64,000 bases of DNA from Ectothiorhodospiraceae bacterium 2226 (GTDB lineage Bacteria > Pseudomonadota > Gammaproteobacteria > GCA-013348725), in NCBI GenBank assembly GCA_013348725.1, contig CP054689.1, positions 43,501 to 107,500 of the forward strand. The letters are read 5' to 3'. The notes under the pieces are model-generated. The model searched no databases, was not told where the DNA came from, and was given only the letters and a program-made list of their open reading frames with translations. The stretch's first letter is position 1, and the number at the start of each line of letters is the position of its first letter. The translations under genes and the position numbers were made by a program. Shown here in pieces: positions 35,312 through 46,519 of the stretch.

Positions 35312-36925
35312 GTGAGTCCGCATCCACAATTCGACGTGCTGATCATCGGCAGCGGCGCGGCGGGGCTGTCCGCCGCACTGCGGCTGGCCGACCATGCCAG
35401 CGTCGCCGTCGCCTCCAAAGGCCCCCTGCCGCTGGGAAGCACCCTCTATGCCCAAGGGGGCGTGGCGGCGGTGCTCGCGGACGACGACAGCGTCGACGCC
35501 CACGCGCGCGACACCTTGGATGCCGGCGCGGGCCTGTGCGATCCGGCGGTGGTGCGCTATGTGGTGGAACGCGGGCGCGCCGGCATCCAGTACCTCATCG
35601 ACCAGGGCGTACCCTTCACTCGCGCGGCGGACAACGGCGCTTACCACCTCACGCGCGAAGGCGGACACAGCCACCGGCGCATCATCCACGCCGCCGACGC
35701 GACCGGACGCGCGATCGAGACCACCCTTGAACAAAAGGTCCGCGCCCACCCCAACCTGCACCTGTACGAGCACCACGTCGCCGTCGACCTCATCATGGGT
35801 AGCCGCGCCGGTCTCGGCGACGACCGCTGCGTGGGGGCCTACCTGTTCGACCGGACTGGCCACAGGACCGTGGCGGTGTCGGCCAAGGCCGTCATCCTCG
35901 CCACCGGCGGCGCGAGCAAGGTGTACCTGTACACCAGCAATCCCGACATCACCACCGGCGACGGCATTGCCATGGCCTGGCGCGCGGGCTGTCGGGTGGC
36001 CAACATGGAGTTCAATCAGTTTCATCCCACCTGCCTGTACCACCCGGACGCCAAGACGCTGCTGCTCAGCGAGGCGTTGCGCGGCGAAGGCGCGCGCCTG
36101 CTGCTGCCCGACCGCACCCCTTTTATGCATCGCTTCGATCCACGTGCAGAGCTCGCCCCGCGCGACATCGTGGCGCGTGCCATCGACCATGAGATGAAGC
36201 GCCTGGGCGCCGCGCACGTCTACCTGGACATCAGCCACAAGCCCGCCGCTTTCATCACCGAGCACTTTCCCAACATCTACCAGGCCTGCCTGCAGTACGG
36301 CTACGACATGACGCGCGAGCCGGTGCCGGTCGTACCGGCCGCGCACTACACCTGCGGCGGGGTGATGACCGACTTGGCCGCCCGGACCGACGTGGAGGGG
36401 CTGTACGCCGTGGGCGAGGTGGCCTTCACCGGCCTGCACGGCGCCAATCGGCTGGCCAGCAATTCGCTGCTCGAGTGCCTGGTGTTCGGGGCCGCCGCGG
36501 CCGAGGACATCCTGCAACGCCTGCCCGCTTGGACGCAGCCCCCCGCCCTGCCCGCCTGGGACGAGAGCCGCGTCACCGACTCCGACGAAGAGGTGGTGGT
36601 GGCGCACAACTGGCAGGAACTGCGCCACTTCATGTGGGATTACGTGGGTATCGTGCGTACCAACAAGCGCCTGGAGCGCGCCTACCGCCGCGCCGAATTA
36701 CTGCTGCGGGAGATCCGCGAGTACTACTCCAATTTCCGCGTGACCAACGACCTCCTCGAACTGCGCAACCTCGCCCAGGTGGCCGAACTGATCATCGAAT
36801 CGGCCGCGGCCCGCAAGGAGAGCCGCGGGCTGCACTACACCTTGGATTACCCCTCGACCCTGTCGGAGGCACGCAATACCGTGCTCACACCGCCGAACTA
36901 TCGCCCGCCGGAGACGGGGCGCTGA
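35312..36925 (+). CDS. nadB: L-aspartate oxidase NadB
   Basis: FAD enzyme that oxidises aspartate to iminoaspartate in NAD synthesis. It is 537 residues from a GTG at 35312 ([20 protein letters not shown]). FAD motif [11 protein letters not shown] is near residue 14; catalytic-region motifs [34 protein letters not shown] and LRGEGARLL follow. The C-terminus has [20 protein letters not shown] and the helical domain [20 protein letters not shown]. The frame stays open far upstream, so the GTG start is chosen by alignment to family length. The 3' end overlaps the convergent ygfX gene by 41 bases. Confidence 0.94.
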   Translation: MSPHPQFDVLIIGSGAAGLSAALRLADHASVAVASKGPLPLGSTLYAQGGVAAVLADDDSVDAHARDTLDAGAGLCDPAVVRYVVERGRAGIQYLIDQGVPFTRAADNGAYHLTREGGHSHRRIIHAADATGRAIETTLEQKVRAHPNLHLYEHHVAVDLIMGSRAGLGDDRCVGAYLFDRTGHRTVAVSAKAVILATGGASKVYLYTSNPDITTGDGIAMAWRAGCRVANMEFNQFHPTCLYHPDAKTLLLSEALRGEGARLLLPDRTPFMHRFDPRAELAPRDIVARAIDHEMKRLGAAHVYLDISHKPAAFITEHFPNIYQACLQYGYDMTREPVPVVPAAHYTCGGVMTDLAARTDVEGLYAVGEVAFTGLHGANRLASNSLLECLVFGAAAAEDILQRLPAWTQPPALPAWDESRVTDSDEEVVVAHNWQELRHFMWDYVGIVRTNKRLERAYRRAELLLREIREYYSNFRVTNDLLELRNLAQVAELIIESAAARKESRGLHYTLDYPSTLSEARNTVLTPPNYRPPETGR

Positions 36926-37349
36926 TCCGCAAGCGGACCCGCAGGCGGCGCAGCCCCTCGCCCTCCACCCGCCCCGGGTGGAGCAGCACCGAGCGCGGCC
37001 CGGCCGCGGTCTTGAACGGCAGCACCACCAAGCCCGCGCTGACGTAGACCTCCGGCAGCAACCGACCCTCGAGCACCGACCCCGCCCGCGTATGCAGCCA
37101 CCAGCGGTCTTCGGCATCCCAATCCAGGGCCACCACGGCATCAGGCGCGAGCGGCCAGGCGTGCCGCCGCAGCACCCGCACCAGACTCCAGCCGACCAGT
37201 ACGATGGCCAGCGCCTTCAGTCCCAGCGGGAGCGCACTCGCGCCCACCGCGGCCAAGGCCCCGAGGTGCACCGCGCCGAGCACCAGCGCGGTGCGCGGGC
37301 ATGGCCGCCACTCAAGGCGCAACGGCGCGGCGTATGTGTTCGACGACAT
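36885..37349 (-). CDS. ygfX: YgfX-family membrane protein (CptA-like)
   Basis: 154 residues with a pair of adjacent transmembrane segments ([20 protein letters not shown] and [19 protein letters not shown], about residues 20-60) and a soluble C-terminal domain starting [20 protein letters not shown]. This is the YgfX/CptA layout; in E. coli the gene is paired with sdhE (formerly ygfY/cptB). Role reported as affecting cell division proteins is disputed. It overlaps sdhE by 38 bases, and its 3' end overlaps the convergent nadB. Confidence 0.75.
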   Translation of the reverse strand: MSSNTYAAPLRLEWRPCPRTALVLGAVHLGALAAVGASALPLGLKALAIVLVGWSLVRVLRRHAWPLAPDAVVALDWDAEDRWWLHTRAGSVLEGRLLPEVYVSAGLVVLPFKTAAGPRSVLLHPGRVEGEGLRRLRVRLRISAPSPAGDSSAV

Positions 37350-37593
37350 GGGTGAATGCGGGGTCGGCCGGGCGTTCGCCGCGAAGCAGCACCGCCTGCA
37401 ACTGATGATCGGGCCACTCGAGCAGGCGCTCTAGGATCACTAATTCCTCTTCCTTCATAGTGTTGTAACTATTTTCTATAAATGACATGAGAACCATATC
37501 CAGCTCCAGCATCCCGCGCCGGGCGCGCCACGCCAGGCGCCGCCGCGCCGCCGGATCTGCTCTGCGGCCGGGGGGTGATGCCGGCGCGCTCAT
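37312..37593 (-). CDS. sdhE: FAD assembly factor SdhE
   Basis: 93-residue chaperone that promotes covalent attachment of FAD to SdhA. The hallmark RRGMLELD is at about residues 25-32 (RLAWRARRGMLELDMVLMSF), followed by the acidic helix TMKEEELVILERLLEWPDHQ. The family is usually 80-95 residues. The start overlaps the sdhB stop by four bases, so it is coupled to the subunit gene of the enzyme it helps to build. Confidence 0.92.
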   Translation of the reverse strand: MSAPASPPGRRADPAARRRLAWRARRGMLELDMVLMSFIENSYNTMKEEELVILERLLEWPDHQLQAVLLRGERPADPAFTHVVEHIRRAVAP

Positions 37594-38282
37594 ATGCTCT
37601 GCTTGAGCATGAGCTGCTTAATCTTCTCGATCGCGCCGGTGGGGTGCAGCCCCTTGGGGCAGACCTCGACGCAGTTCATGATCGTGTGGCAGCGAAACAG
37701 CCGATACGGCCCCTCCAAGGCGTCGAGGCGCGCGCCGGTGGCCTGATCCCGGCTGTCGGCCAGGAAGCGCCAGGCCTGCAGCAGCGCCGCCGGGCCGCGA
37801 AACTTGTCGGGGTTCCACCAGAACGAGGGGCAGGCGGTGGAGCAGCAGCCGCACAGGATGCACTCGTACAGCCCGTCCAGTTTGGCGCGCTCCTCCGGCG
37901 ACTGGCGGTACTCCACCTCCGGCTCGGGCTCGTGCACGATGAGATAGGGCTGCACCGCGCGGTACTGGGTGAAGAACTGGCTCATGTCCACCACCAGGTC
38001 GCGAATCACCGGCAGCCCGGGCAGCGGCCGCACCCGCACCGGCTCCTTCAAATCCACCACCGGCGTGATGCACGCCAGGCCGTTGCGGCCATTGATGTTC
38101 ATGGCGTCGGAGCCGCACACGCCCTCCCCGCACGAGTGGCGAAAGCTCAGCGTCTCGTCCTGCGCCTTGATGCGCAGCAGGACGTCGCGCAGCATCATGT
38201 CCGGTCGCACCTCCAGCTCGAAGTCCTGCATGTACGGAGCGGCGTCCTGGTCGGGGTCGTAGCGGTAGATCGAGAAGCGCAT
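37590..38282 (-). CDS. sdhB: Succinate dehydrogenase iron-sulfur subunit SdhB
   Basis: Carries the three Fe-S clusters between the flavin and the quinone. It is 230 residues. The 2Fe-2S ligands are in [20 protein letters not shown] and the following C; the 4Fe-4S ligands are in [18 protein letters not shown]; the 3Fe-4S ligands are in [17 protein letters not shown]. Normally sdhB follows sdhA directly. Here it is 4.6 kb away, beyond a divergent exporter operon, and has its own extended -10 promoter. Downstream are sdhE and ygfX. Confidence 0.95.
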   Translation of the reverse strand: MRFSIYRYDPDQDAAPYMQDFELEVRPDMMLRDVLLRIKAQDETLSFRHSCGEGVCGSDAMNINGRNGLACITPVVDLKEPVRVRPLPGLPVIRDLVVDMSQFFTQYRAVQPYLIVHEPEPEVEYRQSPEERAKLDGLYECILCGCCSTACPSFWWNPDKFRGPAALLQAWRFLADSRDQATGARLDALEGPYRLFRCHTIMNCVEVCPKGLHPTGAIEKIKQLMLKQSI

Positions 38283-38311
38283 GCGTCACCTCGGGGGTGG
38301 GGTTCCGTCCG

Positions 38312-38320
38312 AGTATAACA
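38312..38320 (-). promoter_or_regulatory. Extended -10 promoter candidate of sdhB
   Basis: The minus strand reads TGTTATACT, a TGn extended -10 followed by TATACT, about 30 bases upstream of the sdhB ATG. No -35 is visible, which is usual for extended -10 promoters. It would let sdhB, sdhE and ygfX be transcribed independently of sdhCDA. Confidence 0.5.
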
Positions 38321-38424
38321 AGCGACCCCCGCGCCCCGGCCCCCGTCGCCTGTCCGCGGCGAGGTTGGCTTCTCTGGAAGGATTTCCACATACTGGAACA
38401 AAAACACAGGTCTCGGAGAGGCGC

Positions 38425-39170
<746 letters not shown>

Positions 39171-39177
<7 letters not shown>

Positions 39178-41531
39178 GCGCCCTGCACCGCAAACTGCTG
39201 CGCGAGCTGTGGCATATGCGCAGCCAAGCGTTGGCGATCGCGATCGTGCTCGGTGGCGGTGTGGCGACGCTGGTGATGTCGCTGTCGAGTCTCGAGGCGC
39301 TGCAGATCACGCGCGATGCCTTCTATCGAGACTACCGCTTCGCGGACGTGTTCGTGAACCTCACGCGGGCGCCCGAGCGGCTGCGCGAGGCGATCGAGGA
39401 GATCCCGGGCGTGCAGCACGTGGAGACGCGGGTGGTGGCGGGCGCGAACCTGGAGGTCGCCGGCTTCGACGATCCGGTGACCGGGCTGTTGCAGTCATTG
39501 CCGGACGGGCGCAATGCCGAGCTCAATCAACTCTACCTGCGCTCGGGCCGGTTCCCAGAGGGCGGCGCCGAGGTGGTGCTGAGCGAGCCCTTCGCCGAGG
39601 CGCACGGCTTACGCGCCGGCGATACCTTCGGCGCAGTGATCAATGGACGTCACCAGAGCCTGCGCGTGGTCGGCATCGCCCTCTCGCCCGAGCACATCTA
39701 CCAGATCCGCCCGGGCGATCTGTTCCCCGACTTCGAGCGCTACGGCCTGATCTGGATGAGCCGCAGCCAGCTCGCTGCCGCGTATGACATGGAGGGCGCG
39801 TTCAACAACGTGGTGCTCACGCTCAGCCGCGAGGCGCGCGAGGGCGACGTGATCGAGCGCCTGGATGCCCTGCTCGCCCCGTACGGCACGCTGGGCGCAA
39901 TCGGCCGCGACGACCAACTCTCGCATTGGTATCTACAGACCGAGCTCGAGCAGTTGGAGATGATGGCCACGGTGTTCCCCACCATCTTCCTCGCGGTGGC
40001 CGCTTTTCTGCTCAACGTGGTACTCACCCGTTTGGTCGGCACGCAGCGTGACCAAATCGCCATCCTCAAAGCCTTCGGCTACAGCAATTTCAATGTCGGG
40101 CTGCACTATGCGCAGTTGGTGGTGCTGATCAGCCTGGTGGGTCTCACAATGGGCGTGGCGGTCGGGCTTTGGCTCGGCCATCACATGGCGGCGCTGTATC
40201 AGACGTTCTTCCGGTTTCCCTACCTGGAGTACCAGCTCCGCCTCAACGTGGTCTATATCGCCGTCGGCGTGAGCCTCGGCGCGGCCCTGCTGGGCGCGTA
40301 CAGCGCGGTGCGCGCAGCTCAGCGCCTGCCGCCCGCCGAGGCGATGCGGCCGGAGGCGCCGCCGATCTTCCGCGCGACACTGCTCGAACGCCTCGGACTA
40401 CAGCGCTGGCTCGCGCAGCCGAGCCGTATGGTGCTGCGCAACCTGGAACGCAAGCCGGGCAAGGCACTGCTGTCGATCGTGGGGATCGCGTTTGCCTGCG
40501 GGATTCTGATGGTCGGCCGCTTCCAGGAAGGCGCCATCGCCCACATGATCCAGGTCCAGTTCGGCCTGGCCCAACGTGACGACCTGACGGTCACCTTCGT
40601 GGAGCCCACCACACCCCGGGTCATGCACGAGCTCGCCGCCCTTCCGGGGGTATACGGCGCCGAAGGGCACCGCATCGCGCCGGCCGTGCTGCGCGTGGCT
40701 CATCGCGAATACCGCGGCGCCATCCAGGGGCTGCCGCCCGCCGGCACCTTGCGCCGCGTGCTGGATGCCGAGCTCGTCGCGGTCGAACTGCCGCGGGCGG
40801 GCCTTGCGCTGGGCGAGTATCTGGCCGACCTGCTGCACGTGGGCATCGGCGACACGGTGGAAGTGGAGTTTCTGGAGGGCCGGCGCATTCGCGCCGAGGT
40901 GGCGGTGAGCGCCGTCATTCAAGAGTACATCGGCGCGAGCGCTTACATGGACTTCGATGCCCTGCACCACCTGCTGCGCGAGGGGCCGGCGGTGTCGGGC
41001 GTCCACCTCGCGGTCGATGAACCGGCGCGCCCGGAGGTGATCAGGGCCTTGCAGGCGTCGCCCCGGGTGGCGGGTATCGCGGACCGCGGCAGGGCGGTCG
41101 AGAGCTTTTATGAATCCATGGCCGACATCGTGCTGGTGTTCGCATTCATCAGCACCCTGCTCGCCGGCAGCATCGCCTTCGGCGTGGTGTACAACAGCGC
41201 GCGCATCGCGCTGGCCGAACGCGCACGGGAACTGGCCAGTCTGCGGGTACTGGGCTTCACGCGCGGCGAGATCACCTACATCCTTGTCGGCGAACTCGCC
41301 GTGCTGACGCTGGCCGCCATACCGCTCGGATTCCTGATCGGCCTGGGACTCATCGCCTATATCGTGCAGGGGGTCGAGTCGGATCTGTATCGTGTGCCCA
41401 TGGTGGTGGGCACCTCGGTGTATGCCTTTGCCGCCACCGTGGTGATCTTCGCCAGCTTGGTGTCGGCGGCCGTGGTGGCGCGGCGTTTGTATCGGCTCGA
41501 TCTGGTCGCTGTGTTGAAGACGCGGGAGTGA
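39171..41531 (+). CDS. ABC exporter permease with two FtsX domains
   Basis: 786 residues from a GTG at 39171. Layout: N-terminal membrane helix ([18 protein letters not shown]), a MacB-like periplasmic domain, three helices with the first FtsX domain (near residues 265-390, [19 protein letters not shown]), a second periplasmic domain after [18 protein letters not shown], and a C-terminal FtsX domain ([20 protein letters not shown], then [20 protein letters not shown]). The duplicated architecture is common in tripartite systems that move lipids, peptides or drugs from the inner membrane. It is co-transcribed with the ATPase and the adaptor. Confidence 0.9.
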
Positions 41532-41535
41532 GTGC

Positions 41536-42726
41536 ATGAGTTGGAGGCGACGTATCGGCTTGGCACTGCTGGTGCTGCTGATCGTGGGTTTGCTGGTGTG
41601 GGGCTTTCGGCCGGCGCCGCTGCTGGTGGACACCGAAGCGGTGCGACTCGGCCACCTGGCGCTCAGTGTGGAGGACGAGGGTCATACCCGCGTGGTCGAC
41701 CGCTACGAGATCTCGGCCCCGATTGCGGGACAGAATCGCCGCGTCACGCTCGAGGTGGGCGATCCGGTGCGCGAGGGCGCGGTGGTGGTGACGCTGGATG
41801 CCCTGCCCGCGCCCGCGCTGGATGCACGCGCAGCCCACCAGGCGCGGGCCCGCGTCAGCGCCGCCGAATCGACCTTGGCCACGGCGCGCGAAGAGGCGGC
41901 GGCAGCACAGGCCAATGCGCGCCTGGCGCAGGAGGAAGTCGAGCGGGTGCGCCGCCTCGCCCAGCGCGACCTCACCTCGCGCAGCGCCGTCGACCAGGCC
42001 GAAGCCGCCGCCGAACGCTCCGCCGCGTTGCTGCGCTCGGCCGAGGCACGCGTGCGCACCGCCACCTTCGAGTTGGAAGTCGCCCGCGCGGCGCTGGCCT
42101 ACGCCGGCGGGCAGGACCCGGACGCCTCCGGGGTGTTCGAGCTGCGCGCGCCCGTCGCGGGTCAGGTCCTGCAGCGCCACGTCGAGAGCAGCCGCGTGGT
42201 GCAGGCGGGCGAGCCTCTGCTCGAGATCGGCGACCCGCGCTCCTTGGAGGTTGCGGTGGACGTGCTGTCCTTGGAGGCGGTTCGTATCGAGCCCGGCATG
42301 CGGGTGCTGTTGGAACGCTGGGGCCGCCCGGAGCCCCTGGAGGGCCGCGTGCACCGCGTCGAACCGGTCGCCTACACCAAGATCTCGGCGCTCGGGGTCG
42401 AGGAGCAGCGCGTCTGGGTGATCGCCCGCTTTACCGACCCGCCGGAGCGCTGGGCGCGCCTGGGCGATGGCTATCGCGTGAACGCCCGCTTCATCCTCTG
42501 GGAGGCGGACGACGTGCTCCAACTCCCCACCAGCGCCCTGTTCCGCCATGACGGCGGCTGGGCCGTGTTCGTGGTGGAGGACGAGATCGCGCGCCTGCGC
42601 CGAGTCGAGCCCGGGCAGCGGGCGGGACTGCATACGCAGATCATGGACGGCGTCGTCGAAGGCGAACGCGTGATCGTCCATCCAAGTCGCGACTTGGCGC
42701 ACGGCGCGCGGGTAAGGGTACGTTGA
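41536..42726 (+). CDS. Periplasmic adaptor (HlyD/RND-type membrane fusion protein)
   Basis: 396 residues with an N-terminal membrane anchor (LALLVLLIVGLLVWGF). The lipoyl-like halves (RYEISAPIAGQNRRVTLEVG; FELRAPVAGQVLQRHVESSR) flank a long alanine-rich coiled coil (about residues 95-190), followed by a beta-barrel region. It bridges the FtsX-type permease to an outer-membrane channel; no TolC-like gene is in the window. It begins four bases after the permease stop, so the three genes form one operon that ends at the hairpin terminator at 42873-42896. Confidence 0.9.
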   Translation: MSWRRRIGLALLVLLIVGLLVWGFRPAPLLVDTEAVRLGHLALSVEDEGHTRVVDRYEISAPIAGQNRRVTLEVGDPVREGAVVVTLDALPAPALDARAAHQARARVSAAESTLATAREEAAAAQANARLAQEEVERVRRLAQRDLTSRSAVDQAEAAAERSAALLRSAEARVRTATFELEVARAALAYAGGQDPDASGVFELRAPVAGQVLQRHVESSRVVQAGEPLLEIGDPRSLEVAVDVLSLEAVRIEPGMRVLLERWGRPEPLEGRVHRVEPVAYTKISALGVEEQRVWVIARFTDPPERWARLGDGYRVNARFILWEADDVLQLPTSALFRHDGGWAVFVVEDEIARLRRVEPGQRAGLHTQIMDGVVEGERVIVHPSRDLAHGARVRVR

Positions 42727-42744
42727 AGGCTTACGCGCGCGACT

Positions 42745-42872
42745 AAGGAAGGTCTGAACAACGCCATCCTGGCGTTGCCAGACCGCGCAAAGCGAAAAGC
42801 GTGATTTTCACTTTGCTTCGTGATCAACGGCTTCCAGCCGCCGATCACGGCGGCACCTCCCTGTGCCGAGGG
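42745..42872. repeat. Dispersed repeat, copy A
   Basis: Between convergent exporter and sdhA genes lies a run with several small dyads: AACGCC-N5-GGCGTT, GATCACG inverted twice, and GCACC-TCC-CTGTGCC. It resembles copy B near 46520 over shared blocks (CATCCTGG, CCAGACC, GCTTCGT, GGCGCAC/GGCGGCAC, TCC-TGT/TGG). No reading frame is present. The best interpretation is a non-coding interspersed element found in convergent gaps. Confidence 0.5.
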
Positions 42873-42896
42873 AAGCTCTGATAAATCAGAGCTTTT
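42873..42896 (+). terminator. Intrinsic terminator of the ABC exporter operon
   Basis: AAGCTCTGAT-AA-ATCAGAGCTT is a perfect ten-base stem followed by TTC, ending at the last base before the sdhA stop. On the minus strand GAAAAGC precedes the stem, so it may also stabilise the sdhA transcript end. Its shape matches the dyad at 14484-14507. Confidence 0.7.
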
Positions 42897-44663
42897 CTAA
42901 TACACGCGTTCCGTGGGCGGGAAACTCTCCACGCTGAGCGGCTTGAGCGCCACCGGCTTGTAATCCAGCCGGCGGCCCTCGCTGAAGTAGAGCGTGTGCC
43001 GCAGCCAGTTCGTGTCGTCGCGTTCAGGGAAATCGATGCGCGAATGGGCGCCGCGACTCTCCTCACGGGCCAACGCCGAGCTGACGGTCGCCAGCCCCAG
43101 CTCCACCAGGTTCTCCAGCTCCAGCGCTTCGATGCGCGCGGTGTTGAATACCCGGCTATGGTCGGCGAGGCGCGCATCCTGCACGCGCGCGGCCAGTTCC
43201 AGCAGCTTAGCGACGCCCTCCTCCATCACCGCGCGGGAGCGGAACACGCCGGAATAGTGCTCCATCAGACGCTGCAGCTCGCGCCGCAAGCCCGCCACCG
43301 ATTCGCCCGGCCCCTTGCGATCCCAGGCCGCGAGGCGCGCGCGACTGCGCTCGACGCTGTCCTCGGCGAGCGGGCGGTGATAACGGTTCTCGCGCAGGTA
43401 CTCGGTGATGTGGTTGCCGGCCGCACGACCGAAGACCACGATGTCCAGCAGCGAGTTGCCGCCCAAGCGATTGGCGCCGTGTACCGAGACACAGGCACAC
43501 TCGCCCACCGCATAGAGGCCCGGAATGGCCTCCTCGCCCTGCCCGGCCGGCACCACGACCTGCCCGAAGCGGTTGGTGGGAATACCGCCCATGGTGTAAT
43601 GCGCGGTCGGGAACACCGGAATCGGCGCCTCGGCGGGATCCAGGTGCAGGAAGGTGCGGCACAATTCGCGGATCCCGGGCAGACGCTGTTGGATCACCTC
43701 CGCGCCCAGGTGCTCGAGCTTGAGCAGCACGTGGGTCCCGCCGTCCTCACCGAGGCCGCGGCCCTCCCTCACTTCGGTGGCGATGGCGCGGCTCACCACA
43801 TCGCGGCTCGCGAGATCGCGTGCCTTCGGCGCGTAGCGCTCCATGAAGCGCTCGCCCGCGGCGTTCACCAAGTAGCCGCCCTCACCGCGCGCGCCTTCGG
43901 TAATCAGAATGCCCTTGCCGGCGATGCCGGTCGGGTGGAACTGGAAGAACTCCATGTCCTGGACCGGCAGCCCGGCGCGCAGCGCCATGGCGAGCCCGTC
44001 GCCGGTATTGATGTGTGCATTGGTGTTGGTGCGAAACAACTGCCCAGCGCCCCCCGTGGCGAGCAGCGTGGCCTTGGCCTCGATCACCAAAAGCTCGCCG
44101 GTCTCGATCTCCAGCACCACCGCGCCTAGGATGTAACCCTGCTCGTCGCGAATCAGGTCCAGGGCGAAGTACTCGTCGAAGAAGTGCGTGCGCACGCGGA
44201 TGTTCTGCTGATACAGCGAGTGCAGGATCGCGTGCCCCGTGCGGTCGGCCGCCGCGCAGGTGCGCGCCGCCTGCTCGCCGCCGAAGTGCTGGCTCTGGCC
44301 GCCGAAGGCGCGTTGGTAGATGCGCCCGTCCGGCAGGCGGGAGAACGGCACCCCGTAATGCTCGAGCTCGATCACCAGATGCGAGGCCGCCCGGCACATG
44401 TACTCCACGGCGTCCTGGTCGGCGAGGAAGTCACTGCCCTTGATGGTGTCGTACATGTGCCAATGCCAGTTGTCCGGCAGCACGTTCGCCAGCGCGGCAT
44501 TCACCCCGCCTTGCGCCGCGACGGTATGCGAACGCGTGGGGAACACCTTGGACACGACAGCGACGTGGGCATCGGCCTGCGCGAGTTGCAGGGCGGCACG
44601 CAGCCCGCCGCCGCCGGCCCCGATCACCAGGGCGTCGAATTTACGCCGCGGCAGGCCGCTCAT
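42897..44663 (-). CDS. sdhA: Succinate dehydrogenase flavoprotein subunit SdhA
   Basis: Oxidises succinate to fumarate with covalent FAD. It is 588 residues from the ATG at 44663. FAD loop VIGAGGGGLRAALQLA is at residues 13-28; the flavinylated histidine is H46 in TRSHTVAAQGG. Catalytic segments FHPTGIAGKGILITEGARGE, HYTMGGIPTN and SVHGANRLGGNSLLDIVVFG are intact. The order on this strand is sdhC-sdhD-sdhA with four-base overlaps; sdhB is not next but 4.6 kb further on. Confidence 0.96.
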   Translation of the reverse strand: MSGLPRRKFDALVIGAGGGGLRAALQLAQADAHVAVVSKVFPTRSHTVAAQGGVNAALANVLPDNWHWHMYDTIKGSDFLADQDAVEYMCRAASHLVIELEHYGVPFSRLPDGRIYQRAFGGQSQHFGGEQAARTCAAADRTGHAILHSLYQQNIRVRTHFFDEYFALDLIRDEQGYILGAVVLEIETGELLVIEAKATLLATGGAGQLFRTNTNAHINTGDGLAMALRAGLPVQDMEFFQFHPTGIAGKGILITEGARGEGGYLVNAAGERFMERYAPKARDLASRDVVSRAIATEVREGRGLGEDGGTHVLLKLEHLGAEVIQQRLPGIRELCRTFLHLDPAEAPIPVFPTAHYTMGGIPTNRFGQVVVPAGQGEEAIPGLYAVGECACVSVHGANRLGGNSLLDIVVFGRAAGNHITEYLRENRYHRPLAEDSVERSRARLAAWDRKGPGESVAGLRRELQRLMEHYSGVFRSRAVMEEGVAKLLELAARVQDARLADHSRVFNTARIEALELENLVELGLATVSSALAREESRGAHSRIDFPERDDTNWLRHTLYFSEGRRLDYKPVALKPLSVESFPPTERVY

Positions 44664-45001
44664 AACTGCACCACCGCGAGCAGAATGAACAATGCCCACA
44701 GCCCGATGGCGAGCAAGCCGAGACCGAGCGCGACGAGCGCCGCGAGCCGCGCCCAGGGGACATGGACGTAGTCGATGATCACATCGCGCATCCCCACCCA
44801 GGCGTGCACCAACAGGGCGAACACGAAACCCGCCACCAGCATCGCGGGCAGGGGCTGCTCAAAGGTGACGCGCCACGCGGCGTGGTCGGGCGGCGGCGAA
44901 AACACCAGGTAGGCGCTCGCCGCCGCCACGAACAGCAGCAGGTACAGCGCGCTCAGGCGCTGCCAAACCCAGGCACGCAGGCCGGTGCCGCGCCAACTCA
45001 T
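44660..45001 (-). CDS. sdhD: Succinate dehydrogenase membrane anchor SdhD
   Basis: 113-residue membrane subunit with three transmembrane segments: LYLLLFVAAASAYLVF, LPAMLVAGFVFALLVHAW and LAALVALGLGLLAIGLWALF. The conserved HAWVGMRDVIIDYVH carries the heme/quinone-site residues. It overlaps sdhC by four bases and sdhA by four bases. Confidence 0.93.
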   Translation of the reverse strand: MSWRGTGLRAWVWQRLSALYLLLFVAAASAYLVFSPPPDHAAWRVTFEQPLPAMLVAGFVFALLVHAWVGMRDVIIDYVHVPWARLAALVALGLGLLAIGLWALFILLAVVQL

Positions 45002-45381
45002 GCGACGCGCAGCACGGCGATCAAGAGGGTGAGTGCGACCCCCAGGACGTTCACCACGTACGCACTGCGCCGCGCCGACGGCCAGCGCTGCCCGAGTCCG
45101 AGGTCCAACAGCAGGAAGCGCACGCCTGCCAGGGCGTGATGCAGCAACGCCCACACCAGCACCAACAACAGCGGCTGCAGCCACGGGGCGCCGAGCAGCG
45201 CCTGCGCCTGGGCGTAGCCCTGCGCGTCGCGCAGCGAGAGCTGCAGCAGGTACAGCGCGCCCGGCAGCGCGAGCACGAGTAGCACCCCCGACACCCGATG
45301 CCCCAGCGAGGCCCACGCCGGCGCCGGCATGCGGATGCGCCATAAGTCGAGAAAAATCGGGCGTTCGGCGTGGTGCGGCAT
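44998..45381 (-). CDS. sdhC: Succinate dehydrogenase cytochrome b556 subunit SdhC
   Basis: 127-residue membrane subunit. The N-terminus RPIFLDLWRIRMPAPAW is followed by ASLGHRVSGVLLVL, the HRxSG signature, then LLVLVWALLHHALAGVRFLL with the heme histidine region and a last helix VVNVLGVALTLLIAVL. It is the first gene of the sdhCDA unit and is divergent from ygfZ, an arrangement common in related genomes. Confidence 0.93.
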   Translation of the reverse strand: MPHHAERPIFLDLWRIRMPAPAWASLGHRVSGVLLVLALPGALYLLQLSLRDAQGYAQAQALLGAPWLQPLLLVLVWALLHHALAGVRFLLLDLGLGQRWPSARRSAYVVNVLGVALTLLIAVLRVA

Positions 45382-45481
45382 GCCGAACAGTGTATCGCAG
45401 GCCCTTGGCTGCGACCATGTGACGCCTTATCAGCCCCCTTGCAATGGGCTAAGATGCGCGGAGCAACAGCGAGGTCAGGAC

Positions 45482-46519
45482 ATGGACAGTGCGTGGAAGA
45501 GCATCTTGCAAGACAGCGGCGCCAGCTTCGGCGACGAGGGCGCGTTGCAGGGCTTCGATGAGGCGGGCAGCCCCGACCCGGACAAGGGCAGCGTGCTATT
45601 CGCCCTCACCCATACCGGGTTGATCTGCGTCGCCGGCGAGGATGCACAATCCTTTCTCCAGGGCCAGCTCACTAACGACGTGCGCCAGGTGGGGCCGCAG
45701 CACAGCCAACTCAGTGCCTACTGCAGCACCAAGGGACGCGCGCTGGCCCTGGGCCGCCTGTTCATGCGCGCCGACGGCGCCTACTACCTGCGCCTGCCCG
45801 CCGAGATCGTGGAACCGACCCTGAAGCGGCTGCGCATGTTCGTGCTGCGTGCCCAGGTGACGATTGAACCTTGCGCGTCGGATCTCGTCAGTGTCGGTTA
45901 CGCCGGGCCCCAGGCGGCGGCGGAGCTCACCGAGGTGCTGGGCGCGGTGCCGGACCTCCCCGATGCGGTACGCCACACCGGCCACATCAGCATCTTGCGC
46001 CTGCCCGGGCCCGTGCCCCGTTTCGAACTCATCGGTCCGGTGGAGGAAATGGAGCCGACGTGGACCCGCCTGCGCGCGCAGGCGGCCATGGGTGGCCCCG
46101 CGCTCTGGCGGCTGCTCGACGTGCGGGCCGGGGTTCCGATGGTGTACCCGGCGACGGTGGACGCCTTCGTCCCGCAGATGATGAACCTGCAGCTGATCGG
46201 CGGCGTGAGCTTCCGCAAGGGGTGCTACGCCGGGCAGGAGGTCGTCGCGCGCATGCAGTATCTCGGCAAGCTCAAGCGCCGCATGTACCGGGCGCGCCTG
46301 AGCGGTGCGGCGCCGCAACCGGGGGACGAGGTTTACGCCGCGGGCGAAGCGCAGAGCGCCGGCAAAGTGGTGGATGCCCAACCCGCCCCCGAGGGGCACG
46401 TCGAGCTGCTGGCCGTACTGCAGATCGCGAGCGCCGGCGCGGAACTGCACGTGGGCGCCCCGGACGGCCCGCGCCTGGAACTCCTGCCTCTACCCTACGC
46501 CCTGCCGGAAGAGCCTTAG
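45482..46519 (+). CDS. ygfZ: Folate-binding protein YgfZ (Fe-S cluster maturation)
   Basis: 345-residue GcvT-like protein that uses tetrahydrofolate to help build or repair Fe-S clusters in some enzymes. The signature KGCYAGQEVVARM is present with its conserved cysteine; FLQGQLTNDVRQV and LSAYCSTKGRALALGRLF are also typical. The ATG at 45482 follows AGGTCAGGAC; a frame open upstream overlaps sdhC and is rejected. In E. coli ygfZ neighbours ygfX-sdhE, which fits this location. Confidence 0.93.
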   Translation: MDSAWKSILQDSGASFGDEGALQGFDEAGSPDPDKGSVLFALTHTGLICVAGEDAQSFLQGQLTNDVRQVGPQHSQLSAYCSTKGRALALGRLFMRADGAYYLRLPAEIVEPTLKRLRMFVLRAQVTIEPCASDLVSVGYAGPQAAAELTEVLGAVPDLPDAVRHTGHISILRLPGPVPRFELIGPVEEMEPTWTRLRAQAAMGGPALWRLLDVRAGVPMVYPATVDAFVPQMMNLQLIGGVSFRKGCYAGQEVVARMQYLGKLKRRMYRARLSGAAPQPGDEVYAAGEAQSAGKVVDAQPAPEGHVELLAVLQIASAGAELHVGAPDGPRLELLPLPYALPEEP

